DNA of 64,000 nt from Bacillus sp. UNC41MFS5 (lineage in GTDB: Bacteria > Bacillota > Bacilli > Bacillales_B > DSM-18226): the NCBI RefSeq assembly GCF_000686805.1, contig NZ_KK366017.1, forward strand, positions 744,001 through 808,000. Direction: 5' to 3'. Position numbers and translations under genes: made by a program. Shown piece by piece: positions 45,633 through 54,488 of the stretch. Each line of letters begins with the position of its first letter. Within the stretch, counting starts at the first letter, position 1. The notes below the pieces were generated by a model, which did not search any database, was not told where the DNA came from, and saw only the letters and a program-made list of their open reading frames with translations.

Positions 45633-47384
45633 ATGAAAGTATTTTTAGACTTAGGATGGTATTTTAAAAAAGAGAAAAAAGCGTATATTTCTGGGATATG
45701 CATTTTAATGCTTGTGGCTGTCCTTCAGTTAGTGCCGCCAATGGTCATTGGAATCATTGCTGACGAAATTAAGGATGGGACCATGACTAAGGGAACACTT
45801 CTTCAGTGGGTAGGTGCACTCATTGCTGTAGGTTTGGCTATGTATGTTCTCCGCTATTATTGGAGAGTGATGATTTTTGGTTCATCTGTAAAGCTCAGTA
45901 GACTGCTTCGGAATCGGCTGTATCAGCACTTTACCAATATGTCTCCATCATTCTACCAAAAACGTCGAATTGGCGATTTGATGGCCCATGCCACAAACGA
46001 TCTGCAAGCGATTCAGCAAACGGCTGGTGTTGGCGTGTTAACTTTTGTTGATTCGCTGTCAACTGGTGGCTTTGTTATCTGTGCAATGGCATTTACAATC
46101 AGCTGGAAACTCACCTTAATTTGTTTGATTCCGATGCCCTTTATGGTCATCCTAACGAGTTGGTTTGGAACGATGCTCCATCGAAGCTTTTATCAGGCAC
46201 AAGAAGCCTTTTCGTCCTTAAATGATAAAACTCAGGAAAGTATTACCGGGATTAAAGTCCTTAAGACATTTGGTCAGGAAAAGGAAGACATTGAGGACTT
46301 TCGGAAGCAATCAGAAGATGTTGTCCAAAAAAATATCATCGTTGCAAAAATTGATTCGCTATTTGATCCAACGATATCAATTATTGTGGGAATCTCCTTC
46401 TTTTTATCGATTGTATTTGGCTCCAAATACGTACTGAATGGAGAACTAACGATCGGACAATTACTTTCGTTTACTACATATTTAGGGTTGCTTATCTGGC
46501 CGATGCTTGCATTTGGTTGGTTATTTAATATCGTTGAGCGGGGCAGGGCTTCCTATGACCGTGTCAGCCTGCTCCTTCAGGAAAAAGTAGATATTACCGA
46601 TCTTGAGGATGCCTTAAACGTAGTGCCGGCAGGGGAAATAGAATTCGATCTTGCGAAGTTTACTTATCCAGGTGAAACAAAACTTGTTTTAAATGATATT
46701 CACTTTTCACTGCAAGCAGGGGAAACACTTGGTATTGTAGGTAAAACGGGTGCAGGAAAAACAACTCTTTTAAAGTTGCTCATTCGGGAGTTTGATAGTT
46801 ATCAAGGGAAAATTACCTTTGGTGGGAAGACACTTCAAGCCTACAAACTTGAAAAATTACGTGAAGCGATTGGTTATGTACCACAAGACCACTTTTTGTT
46901 TTCGGCCACAGTCGGTGAAAATATCGCCTTTACAAACCCTAACGCCACTACAGAGGAAGTAGAGAATGCCGCAAAGATAGCGAATATCCATGATGACATC
47001 CTCCAATTTGTAGATGGTTATCATACGGTTGTTGGGGAGAGGGGGGTGTCCTTATCTGGTGGGCAAAAACAGAGGATTTCGATTGCCCGGGCTATTTTGA
47101 TGAATCCAGAAGTATTGGTTCTCGACGACTCCTTATCTGCGGTAGATGCAAAAACAGAGGAAGCCATCCTTTCCTCGTTAAGACAGAACAGGGAAGGAAA
47201 AACAACCATTATTACTTCCCACCGATTAAGCGCGATTCAACATGCCAATCTCATTCTCGTTCTCGATGAAGGTAAGATTGTCGAAAGAGGCACCCATGAA
47301 ACACTAATGGAACTGGGCGGATGGTATAAGCAAATGTATTTACGCCAGCAGCTAGAAGAGCTGGTCGAGCATGGAGGACATTAA
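45633..47384 (+). CDS. Heterodimeric multidrug ABC transporter subunit, YheI/BmrC-like
   Basis: 583-aa half-transporter: six-helix exporter domain (about residues 10-310) then ATPase domain with Walker A GKTGAGKTT, signature LSGGQKQR, Walker B VLVLDDSLSAVDAKTE and H-loop SHR. The Walker B Glu is replaced by Asp (LDDS), the mark of the degenerate-site partner in heterodimeric exporters of the BmrC/BmrD (YheI/YheH) type. Start ATG 45633; the ribosome site (GGGGGCGG) is weak. Followed by the second subunit after one base. Confidence 0.87.
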   Translation: MKVFLDLGWYFKKEKKAYISGICILMLVAVLQLVPPMVIGIIADEIKDGTMTKGTLLQWVGALIAVGLAMYVLRYYWRVMIFGSSVKLSRLLRNRLYQHFTNMSPSFYQKRRIGDLMAHATNDLQAIQQTAGVGVLTFVDSLSTGGFVICAMAFTISWKLTLICLIPMPFMVILTSWFGTMLHRSFYQAQEAFSSLNDKTQESITGIKVLKTFGQEKEDIEDFRKQSEDVVQKNIIVAKIDSLFDPTISIIVGISFFLSIVFGSKYVLNGELTIGQLLSFTTYLGLLIWPMLAFGWLFNIVERGRASYDRVSLLLQEKVDITDLEDALNVVPAGEIEFDLAKFTYPGETKLVLNDIHFSLQAGETLGIVGKTGAGKTTLLKLLIREFDSYQGKITFGGKTLQAYKLEKLREAIGYVPQDHFLFSATVGENIAFTNPNATTEEVENAAKIANIHDDILQFVDGYHTVVGERGVSLSGGQKQRISIARAILMNPEVLVLDDSLSAVDAKTEEAILSSLRQNREGKTTIITSHRLSAIQHANLILVLDEGKIVERGTHETLMELGGWYKQMYLRQQLEELVEHGGH

Positions 47385-47385
47385 T

Positions 47386-49179
47386 ATGGAAGAAAAAATA
47401 CAGCTTTCCGAGCGTGAACAACGAAATATATTATTCCGGCTGCTGTCCTACACGAAACCACATAAAAAACTGATAGGAATGGCATTTATCTTTCTATTAT
47501 TAACAACCATCGGTGATATTGTCCTTCCGATCTTAGTCAAAATATTTATCGATGATTATTTAACACCTGGAAAGCTCGCTTTTCAACCTCTATTAATCCT
47601 TGGCTCCACTTATATGGGCATTCAAATCATAAAAGCCATTCTGATGTTTTTTCAATTTGTAAAATTCCAAGAACTTGCTTTAAAAATTATCCAACAGCTT
47701 CGAATCGATGTTTTTTCTAAAGTTCAGTCACTTGGGCTAAAATATTTTGATCAAACACCTGCCGGCAGTATCGTTTCTAGGGTAACGAATGATACCGAAG
47801 CGATTAAAGACATGTTTGTCACTGTCATTGCAACGTTTATCCAAGGTGGGTTTCTATTATCGGGGATTTTTATCGCGATGTTTATCTTGAATATCAAACT
47901 TGGATTATTATGCGTCATTATCCTTCCGATGCTATTATTTGTCATGAACCTCTATCGAAAGTTAAGTTCACGATTCTACCTTGATATGCGCGAACGATTG
48001 AGCCAGTTAAATGCCAAGTTAAGTGAATCTTTGTCAGGAATGGGCATCATTCAAGTGTTTCGTCAGGAAAAACGACTCCGTGCTGAATTTGGAATGATAA
48101 ATGACCAACACTATCATGCAGGAATGAAGAATCTGAAGATTGACGGTCTGCTCTTAAGACCTGCGATTGATTTGATTTACATTTTAGCATTAATCATCGT
48201 GTTATCATATTTTGGGCTCACATCTTTGAACCATGTCATTGAAATCGGAGTTTTATATGCCTTCATCAACTATTTGGATCGCTTTTTTGAACCGGTTAAT
48301 CAAATGATGATGAGACTTTCCTTGTACCAGCAAGCGATTGTCGCAGGATCACGCGTCTTCAAATTATTAGATGAGGAAGAGTTAGCACCGGCACAAAAGG
48401 AAGAAAATAGCCTATCGATTGAACTAGGAAAGATTGAATTTAAGGATTTAAGTTTTTCCTATAATGGGAGGCAGGATGTGCTTAAATCTATTTCTTTCAC
48501 GGCAAATCCAGGCGAAACCGTCGCCCTAGTTGGTCATACCGGAAGTGGGAAAAGCTCCATCATCAATTTGCTGATGCGGTTCTATGAATATGAACGGGGT
48601 GACATCTTCATTGATGGACAATCAATTCGTAACTTCACAAAAACAGAGCTTCGGGAGAAAATGGGCCTCGTATTACAGGATCCATTTTTATTCTTCGGGA
48701 CGGTAAAGGACAATATCCGCCTGCATATGAATGACATGACGGACGAACAAGTGGAAGAGGCGGCTAGGTTTGTCCAGGCCCATACCTTTATCGAAAAATT
48801 GGTGGATGGTTTTAACCATAAGGTGGTGGAGCGAGGGACCACTTTCTCTAGCGGTCAAAGGCAATTAATCGCCTTTGCTAGAACGGTTGCAACCAATCCG
48901 AAGATTTTGGTCCTAGATGAAGCAACAGCCAATATTGATACGGAAACAGAGGAAGCCATTCAAACAGCTCTCGCCAAAATGCGAAAAGGGCGAACAACCA
49001 TTGCAATTGCTCATCGATTGTCAACGATTCAGGATGCAGATTTAATCTTAGTTTTGCATCAGGGCGAAATTGTCGAAAGAGGAACCCATCAAGAACTGTT
49101 GGCCCAAGGCGGGTTATACCATAAAATGTTCCTATTACAAAATGGAGTGGAAGAGCGTCTTGAGGATGTTGTGAATTGA
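47386..49179 (+). CDS. Heterodimeric multidrug ABC transporter subunit, YheH/BmrD-like
   Basis: 597-aa half-transporter with the catalytic-site features: Walker A GHTGSGKSS, signature FSSGQRQL (a variant LSGGQ), Walker B ILVLDEATANIDTETE with Glu, H-loop AHR. ATG 47386 follows ATGGAGG within the end of the previous gene. The pair would form an inward-facing exporter in the membrane. It is inserted between yneF and the spo0E-like gene compared with B. subtilis. Confidence 0.87.
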   Translation: MEEKIQLSEREQRNILFRLLSYTKPHKKLIGMAFIFLLLTTIGDIVLPILVKIFIDDYLTPGKLAFQPLLILGSTYMGIQIIKAILMFFQFVKFQELALKIIQQLRIDVFSKVQSLGLKYFDQTPAGSIVSRVTNDTEAIKDMFVTVIATFIQGGFLLSGIFIAMFILNIKLGLLCVIILPMLLFVMNLYRKLSSRFYLDMRERLSQLNAKLSESLSGMGIIQVFRQEKRLRAEFGMINDQHYHAGMKNLKIDGLLLRPAIDLIYILALIIVLSYFGLTSLNHVIEIGVLYAFINYLDRFFEPVNQMMMRLSLYQQAIVAGSRVFKLLDEEELAPAQKEENSLSIELGKIEFKDLSFSYNGRQDVLKSISFTANPGETVALVGHTGSGKSSIINLLMRFYEYERGDIFIDGQSIRNFTKTELREKMGLVLQDPFLFFGTVKDNIRLHMNDMTDEQVEEAARFVQAHTFIEKLVDGFNHKVVERGTTFSSGQRQLIAFARTVATNPKILVLDEATANIDTETEEAIQTALAKMRKGRTTIAIAHRLSTIQDADLILVLHQGEIVERGTHQELLAQGGLYHKMFLLQNGVEERLEDVVN

Positions 49180-49235
49180 CAACAGAAGTTGTAAGCTCTA
49201 TTTTATCTGAGTATGGACTGGAGATATACAATGAA

Positions 49236-49270
49236 GAAAGCCTGGCATCGCTGCCAGGCTTTTAGTATTT
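49236..49270 (+). terminator. Terminator of the ABC exporter pair
   Basis: AGCCTGGCA / TGCCAGGCT with loop TCGC, then TTTTAGTATTTTT. Confidence 0.88.
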
Positions 49271-49286
49271 TTATAGGAGTTTTTTC

Positions 49287-49463
49287 TTAACAGGCTGATG
49301 ATGGAACCTTTTTTATATATACACGATGATATTCATTTAAGAGGTGGTCAAGCTCCTGGCTGTAGCGAATCGCAACGGAGGATGTCAAGCCGTTGCTAGT
49401 AGCGACTTGAATTAATTCAGCTCGTTTTTTCTCAATTAAGTTAACTAAATCATTCTTTGTCAC
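49287..49463 (-). CDS. ynzD: Spo0E-like aspartyl-phosphate phosphatase
   Basis: 58-aa protein read on the minus strand from GTG at 49463 (GGAAAGGAAAT upstream) to TAA at 49287. NDLVNLIEKKRAELI and AIRYSQELDHLLNEYH form a two-helix hairpin with the Spo0E signature S-Q-E-L-D. Such proteins dephosphorylate Spo0A-P and delay sporulation. Position between yneF and ccdA matches ynzD of B. subtilis, which is why I use that symbol. Confidence 0.85.
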   Translation of the reverse strand: MTKNDLVNLIEKKRAELIQVATSNGLTSSVAIRYSQELDHLLNEYHRVYIKKVPSSAC

Positions 49464-49743
49464 GGCCGATTTCCTTTCCAGAGTAACCCCTAAATATTGG
49501 TTAAAACAGAATACTAATATATCAAATTTCCATTGGTTTTACTAGTATAACCTATGTTGTAAATTTTTACAAAGAGAAATGTAAATAAATATCCATCCAA
49601 TTTATGCATATATTTATTTGTAAAGGACTATTTGATAAAAGCAGAAAAACCAGCGGCGACACAAAATATTCAAGTTCATCATTATCATTTATAACAAACA
49701 TTTGTTAGAATAGAAACGTATCGACTATAGTGGGAGTGTTAAT

Positions 49744-50451
49744 ATGTCAGATGTAAATATATTTTTAGCATTAGGGGCAGGATTTTTAAGTTTTATTTCA
49801 CCATGTTGTTTACCGCTTTATCCTGCATTTCTCTCATATATCACAGGTATGTCTGTTGGTGAGTTAAAGAGTGAAAATGCCATGCTTCAAAAGCGGAGTC
49901 TACTCCACACCCTATTTTTTCTATTAGGCTTTTCGATTATTTTTATTGCGATTGGATTTGGAACTTCGTTTCTAGGAAGCTTTTTCTTACAGTATAAAGA
50001 TCTGATTCGTCAGCTCGGCGGAATTTTTATTGTCTTCTTTGGTTTAGTGATCGTTGGAATTTTAAATCCGAAGTTTATGATGAAAGACCGTCGTATTGAA
50101 TTTAAAAATCGTCCTTCCGGCTATTTTGGTTCTGTGTTAATTGGGATGGCGTTTGCCGCTGGGTGGACACCTTGTACCGGTCCAATTCTTTCATTTGTTA
50201 TCTCGCTAGCAGCGACTAATCCTGGTTCTGGGATGATGTATATGATTGCTTATTCGCTAGGTTTTGCGATTCCATTCTTTATACTTTCATTCTTCCTTGG
50301 CCGTATGAATTGGATTAAGAAGAACAGCACGAAAATCGTCAAAATTGGTGGTTACATAATGATTGTCATGGGGATTGTTTTATTTTTTGACTGGATGACA
50401 AAAATCATTTCGATTTTTTCAAATCTGTTTGGTGGCTTTACAGGGTTCTAA
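49744..50451 (+). CDS. ccdA: Cytochrome c biogenesis protein CcdA
   Basis: 235-aa DsbD-type transmembrane thiol transporter with six helices. The redox cysteines lie in [13 protein letters not shown] (helix 1) and [10 protein letters not shown] (helix 4). It carries electrons from thioredoxin across the membrane to ResA and StoA for cytochrome c and spore cortex assembly. Followed by ccdC. Confidence 0.96.
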   Translation: MSDVNIFLALGAGFLSFISPCCLPLYPAFLSYITGMSVGELKSENAMLQKRSLLHTLFFLLGFSIIFIAIGFGTSFLGSFFLQYKDLIRQLGGIFIVFFGLVIVGILNPKFMMKDRRIEFKNRPSGYFGSVLIGMAFAAGWTPCTGPILSFVISLAATNPGSGMMYMIAYSLGFAIPFFILSFFLGRMNWIKKNSTKIVKIGGYIMIVMGIVLFFDWMTKIISIFSNLFGGFTGF

Positions 50452-50627
50452 ATATATAAAAATATAAATATTAATTGTATAGGAAATTCCTGAGGAGGTT
50501 TTTCCTTTTTTGTATTAATAACTAGGTTGGTAAAAATGGGCTACCTTTTTATTGAGATAATTTTTTTCAAATCGATTTATTTGAGTTATAATGGGTTAGT
50601 AAATATATTAGATAAGGAATGAATCTA

Positions 50628-51107
50628 ATGAACATAGTTCTTGCTTCTTCAATCGGAGCGGTGTTTATGGGTAGTCTGGCCTTAGTGGTCCGGATGAAAG
50701 CCGCAAAAAAACCCACCAATGCTCGTAAAATAATTCTACCGCCTCTGTTCATGTCAAGTGGGGCATTAATGTATATGGATCCGCAATTTAGACTAACTGG
50801 AGCAGAAATGATCGAGGCAGCGATTGTGGGGATGCTATTCTCTATTTTACTTATTAAAACCTCGAAGTTTGAGATCCGCGATAATGATATTTATCTAAAA
50901 CGGTCCAAGGCATTTTTCTTTATATTGATTGGGCTATTAGTTGTTCGCCTAGTTATGAAGTCGATACTAAGTGCGACCATCGATATTGGTGAACTAAGCG
51001 GCATGTTCTTCTTCCTAGCCTATTGTATGATTGTGCCTTGGCGAATTGCGATGTATTTGGACTATAAAAAACTGTTTAAACAGCTTCATGGTGATAAACA
51101 GATATAG
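50628..51107 (+). CDS. ccdC: CcdC family membrane protein (YneJ)
   Basis: About 159 aa with four or five hydrophobic helices, matching YneJ/CcdC (RKIILPPLFMSSGALMYMDPQFR; PWRIAMYLDYKKL). AAGGAA is 9 bp before ATG 50628; ATG 50619 is too close to it. B. subtilis has the CheY-like ccdB (yneI) between ccdA and ccdC; here the 176-bp gap has no room for it. Confidence 0.9.
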   Translation: MNIVLASSIGAVFMGSLALVVRMKAAKKPTNARKIILPPLFMSSGALMYMDPQFRLTGAEMIEAAIVGMLFSILLIKTSKFEIRDNDIYLKRSKAFFFILIGLLVVRLVMKSILSATIDIGELSGMFFFLAYCMIVPWRIAMYLDYKKLFKQLHGDKQI

Positions 51108-51118
51108 TTTGGTGTGGA

Positions 51119-51148
51119 AAACTGGTCCTTTAGAGGGTCAGTTTTTTT
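51119..51148 (+). terminator. Terminator of ccdC
   Basis: AACTGGTCC / GAGGGTCAGTT imperfect stem followed by seven T. Confidence 0.75.
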
Positions 51149-51157
51149 CATTGAAAA

Positions 51158-51185
51158 ACAAAAAACCGTCCCATGATGGACGGTT
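51158..51185 (-). terminator. Terminator of yneK
   Basis: AACCGTCC (51164-51171) pairs perfectly with GGACGGTT (51178-51185), with a T run on the minus strand. Confidence 0.85.
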
Positions 51186-51609
51186 AAAATAGGTGCTCGA
51201 AGGGAGCTACATCAATTCGATTTTCAAAAAGCTTTTTACGTAAGAATTTATGATCTCTTTTTGGTGTTGCTTGGATATAGCCACGAATAACTAAATCTTG
51301 AGTAATTTTTGGAGCTTTTTCTTTTAAGGCGATTTCGCCAATTTTTCCAGCAATCTTATGTCTGGCCACATCACGGAAAAGCTCGGGAACAGGGCTGACT
51401 AAATCCTCAAGGAGATCTTTCTCCTCAAGTCCCCACAAGTGACGGGATTCATTAACATAATGTTCTTCCCAATCCATAACGGACTTACCGTCTTCTTTCG
51501 GCATCTTTTTCAAAAACTTTCGGAACATAAAAAATCCACCAATGGCAAAAGAACCAACTAGGAAAAATACCCAGAAGAGGATAAACCATAAAAACCAACC
51601 ATGAAGCAT
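51184..51609 (-). CDS. yneK: DUF2621 membrane protein YneK
   Basis: 141-aa protein with one N-terminal membrane helix (WFLWFILFWVFFLVGSFAIGGFF) and a cytoplasmic helical domain (SVMDWEEHYVNESRHLWG...). Matches YneK in size, order and orientation next to ccdC. Function unknown. Confidence 0.92.
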   Translation of the reverse strand: MLHGWFLWFILFWVFFLVGSFAIGGFFMFRKFLKKMPKEDGKSVMDWEEHYVNESRHLWGLEEKDLLEDLVSPVPELFRDVARHKIAGKIGEIALKEKAPKITQDLVIRGYIQATPKRDHKFLRKKLFENRIDVAPFEHLF

Positions 51610-51874
51610 ATCTATTCACCTACAAGATAACTATTTTTCTTCTTATTATAGTCTGTTTGTATGGATTAAGACAAGTATCGATGGTTTTAGGAGCATATTG
51701 GCAAGCCAGATTACGGTTCTTTTATTGTTGAAAAGCTTGTCGATAAAGTGACAGGTACGCCGATTGTATTGATTAATACCATTTTTCATTGTAATATGAT
51801 AACAAATGCAGGAAAGTAAAATAACTTAAATTAAACTATGTTACTATAGTTCTATCTTCCTGAAAATTTTCTAT
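51610..51874. other. Intergenic region before tRNA-Sec, possible gene fragment
   Basis: From 51693 to 51821 one frame reads a protein-like string (GKPDYGSFIVEKLVDKVTG, ending NMITNAGK) directly after an in-frame TAG and without a start codon or ribosome site. It may be the end of a lost gene at the chromosomal junction. I do not recognise the family. No other signal seen. Confidence 0.3.
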
Positions 51875-51971
51875 GGGGCTGAATGGGGTACTGGTGTCCT
51901 CCACAGTCTTCAAAACTGCTTGAGACCTGCGTGCCAGGTCTGGTGGGTTCGATTCCCACGCAGTCCCGCCA
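51875..51971 (+). tRNA. selC: tRNA-Sec (UCA)
   Basis: Acceptor 5' GGGGCTG pairs with CAGTCCC (one G-U), with an eighth, mismatched A/G position; anticodon arm CAGT-CTTCAAA-ACTG with anticodon TCA; long variable arm with GACCTG/CAGGTC stem (51924-51940); T arm GTGGG-TTCGATT-CCCAC; discriminator G and encoded CCA at 51969-51971. Length 97 nt. UCA anticodon, extended acceptor and long variable arm are the hallmarks of selenocysteine tRNA. SelA, SelB and SelD are not in the window, so they must be elsewhere if the system works. Confidence 0.93.
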
Positions 51972-52141
51972 AAATAATGTTTTCAAATTAACACCGAATA
52001 AGTGTTTGTGCTTATTCCCAAACGGATTTCGACCAGTCTCACGAAAGACTGTGTTAGGCTGTAATGAAAAACCGTTTTAGACTGATACATAAAACCGTTC
52101 AACCTCTTACGTAATTTTTATTATGAAAGGGGTTTTTTATT

Positions 52142-53113
52142 TTGCGTCAAGGTCAATTAAGGCGTGTTAAACGTGAAGCAAAATCAGTAAATGATGGAGG
52201 TTTTGCTTATTCCATTTCAGAGATGTTTGAGCAATTCATGTTAATTAAAAAGGGAGAGGGATTAGCAAAAAGAACCATTAAAGAATATTACAATAACTTT
52301 CAATACTTTATGGAATATATAGGTAGAGAAATATCAGCAAAGGAAATGACTACAGAGGTTTTTACTGGATGGATAAGTTACATGTGTGATGAGTTGGATT
52401 ACTCACCTGCAACTGTAAACATACGTGTTAGAACAATGAGGTCATTTTTACGATACATCCATGAAGATAAGCAGTGGATTCAAGAAGCTATTCACAAACG
52501 CTTTAAGCCAATCAAAGCACCTATTGATAATGTTGAAGCATTCACACCAGAAGAATTTAAAAGGCTTTTAGGTGCCATTGATGAGTCCTCCTATACTGGG
52601 TTTAGAACCAAGGTAATTTTGTTTGTTCTAATAGATACTATGGTTCGGGTATCCGAATTAGTTGATATTAAAAGGAAAAATGTTAATTTTAAAAATTTAA
52701 CCATTCAATTAGAGGCAGCTGATACGAAAGTTAGAGTTGCTCGTACTGTTCCTATATCAGCAAAAACAGCGAAATTGCTTAGTGAGTATATGGTTGAAAC
52801 AGAGGATTTTGGGAATGAATATGTGTTTTTAACGTATGAGGGTGAAAGAATGAGTGAGGCTACTGTACGAGACAATATGAGGTTATATGGTCATGTTGCA
52901 GGTATTAATAATAAACGCTGCAGTCCTCACACACTGCGTCATACTGGTGCTTTATTCTATATATTAAATGGTGGTGACCCATTCAGTTTGCAGCGTATAC
53001 TCGGACATTCGCATATGAATATGGTAAGGCGGTACGTGCAAATGACAAATATGGACGTACAAAATCAGCATAATATTCATTCCCCGTTGAATTATGTTTT
53101 TAGTAAAAAGTAA
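52142..53113 (+). CDS. Tyrosine recombinase/integrase next to tRNA-Sec
   Basis: 323-aa phage-type integrase. N-terminal SAM-like core-binding domain (about 30-120, LAKRTIKEYYNNFQYFMEYI) and catalytic domain with Arg169 (TMVRVSEL), His263-x-x-Arg266 (HTLRH), His289 (GHSHM) and nucleophile Tyr298 (RRYVQ). TTG start after GAAAGGGG. It lies 170 bp after the 3' end of tRNA-Sec, in the same direction, the normal arrangement for an element integrated into a tRNA gene. The other attachment site is outside the window. Confidence 0.92.
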   Translation: MRQGQLRRVKREAKSVNDGGFAYSISEMFEQFMLIKKGEGLAKRTIKEYYNNFQYFMEYIGREISAKEMTTEVFTGWISYMCDELDYSPATVNIRVRTMRSFLRYIHEDKQWIQEAIHKRFKPIKAPIDNVEAFTPEEFKRLLGAIDESSYTGFRTKVILFVLIDTMVRVSELVDIKRKNVNFKNLTIQLEAADTKVRVARTVPISAKTAKLLSEYMVETEDFGNEYVFLTYEGERMSEATVRDNMRLYGHVAGINNKRCSPHTLRHTGALFYILNGGDPFSLQRILGHSHMNMVRRYVQMTNMDVQNQHNIHSPLNYVFSKK

Positions 53114-53123
53114 CAAAGAAGAA

Positions 53124-53432
53124 ATGGGGGATTCATTTAAAAAAATTTGTATAGAAATGGAAGGATATCTTAGGATGATAAAGATAGACACAAATGGTCA
53201 GATTTTCTTAATTGAGAGAAATGACCTTAAAGCAGGTATAAAGAATAGTGCGAATACGAGGCATTTTTCCGAAGAAATAGAGCGAGCATAAAACCATATA
53301 TTACCTTTATATAGAAAATTGGAAATAGAAAACCTTGAGCAATACCTTATTAAGATATTTAATCCAAAATTCAATCAACTGAAATGGTCTGATTATGCCA
53401 TTCTGTCTAGAATTAAAGAGTTTGAAATATAA
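53124..53432 (+). pseudogene. Small island gene with in-frame TAA
   Basis: The frame from ATG 53124 (AAGAAGA upstream; ATG 53094 overlapping the integrase end is an alternative) reads to TAA at 53289-53291, then continues open for 46 codons (LPLYRKLEIENLEQYLIKIF...NQLKWSDYAILSRIKEFEI) to TAA at 53430. The tail is protein-like and in the same frame, so one gene of about 100 codons seems interrupted. No family recognised. A terminator follows at 53459. Confidence 0.4.
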
Positions 53433-53756
53433 AAAGTAAAACCACAACATGTAAGCTAAGGGAGCAGTCATATGACTGTTCTCTTTTCTTTTTGTTGTGT
53501 AAAGGTTAATACCTCTTTCAAAAGAAAAATAAGGTAGTAACTTATAAGGGTAACATGGGTATTAATTTCAAATGCTATATTTTTAATATATTAAAATAAC
53601 ATTATGTATCTTAGATTATTCTTTTGCGAGTGGGATGAAGGTTATATTTCAGTGTATTAGTGTGTTACTTAGTTATCAGAACATTCAGTTTATTTATTGA
53701 AAAAAATGTTCCAGTATAGTAATATGAATGAGGAAGTAAAGTTTGGAGGTGAAATA
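53433..53756. other. AT-rich gap with a terminator
   Basis: A terminator at 53459-53493, then about 250 bp of AT-rich sequence before the RNase H-like gene. No gene or repeat seen. Confidence 0.4.
53459..53493 (+). terminator. Terminator after the integrase unit
   Basis: GGGAGCAGTCA / TGACTGTTCTC, a near-perfect palindrome around TATA-like centre, followed by TTTTCTTTTT. Confidence 0.8.
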
Positions 53757-54332
53757 GTGTTCATCGCTTATACAGATTGTTCAGTAAAAGGGGGAACAAC
53801 ATTTCTAGCTTTCGTTATTATCTTTGAAGATAAAAGCATAATTCGTAGGAGGATAGTTGTTGATGAATCCGATAGCAACGTTGCCGAAGCATTGGCAATT
53901 TCAGAGTTACTATCATTTCTCCGTTACTACAATTTAAGAGACGGTTTATTGTTGTTTGACTCAAATGGGGTTAAAAAGCAACTTAGAAAGAAGAGTAGCA
54001 AGTTGCATAAACACATACCTAAAGACACGTATAAGGGGCTCAGAAATCTTAATGTGAGGACACAGGTATTCCCTAGAAAATTTAATCTCGCACACAGAGT
54101 ATGCTATGAGAATAAATGCTTCACATCACATCCAATTTCATTAATAAATCGCAGCTATTATCAAAAGATTGAGAATTACCCAGATTACTTTATACAATTA
54201 TCAGTGCTAGAAGAATACAGGCAGCTGTACAAAAAGCGTTTAGCTACCTTTCATGAGGCACAAATGAAGCTAAATATGAAAAGATGGTTAGGTGACATTG
54301 TTGAGGATTTAGATGGGGTTAAAGTGTATTAG
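53757..54332 (+). CDS. Stand-alone RNase H-fold protein
   Basis: 191-aa protein starting at GTG 53757, where GGAGGTGA lies 6 bp upstream (an open frame to 53697 has no such site). Strand-1 Asp7 in FIAYTDCSVKGG, Glu44 in NVAEALAISELL and Asp68 in LLLFDSNGV occupy the D-E-D positions of RNase HI. The last position (KFNLAHRVC) has His where Asp is usual, as in some plant-type RVT_3 domains. Substrate RNA/DNA hybrid is inferred from fold only. After the TAG at 54330 the same frame stays open for 29 codons with protein-like sequence. Confidence 0.6.
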   Translation: MFIAYTDCSVKGGTTFLAFVIIFEDKSIIRRRIVVDESDSNVAEALAISELLSFLRYYNLRDGLLLFDSNGVKKQLRKKSSKLHKHIPKDTYKGLRNLNVRTQVFPRKFNLAHRVCYENKCFTSHPISLINRSYYQKIENYPDYFIQLSVLEEYRQLYKKRLATFHEAQMKLNMKRWLGDIVEDLDGVKVY

Positions 54333-54488
54333 ATAAATGATAGAAGAATTAGGGTGCATGGAGATACCATTGTAAAGATTACTAAGGTTAATTATGTCCA
54401 AATTGGAAGTACTGGAGAGTAATGAGAAAGAGGAAAAGATTAATGAGAATGTTGAAAGTTCGCACTAATAGTTAAATAGGAGGTAAAT

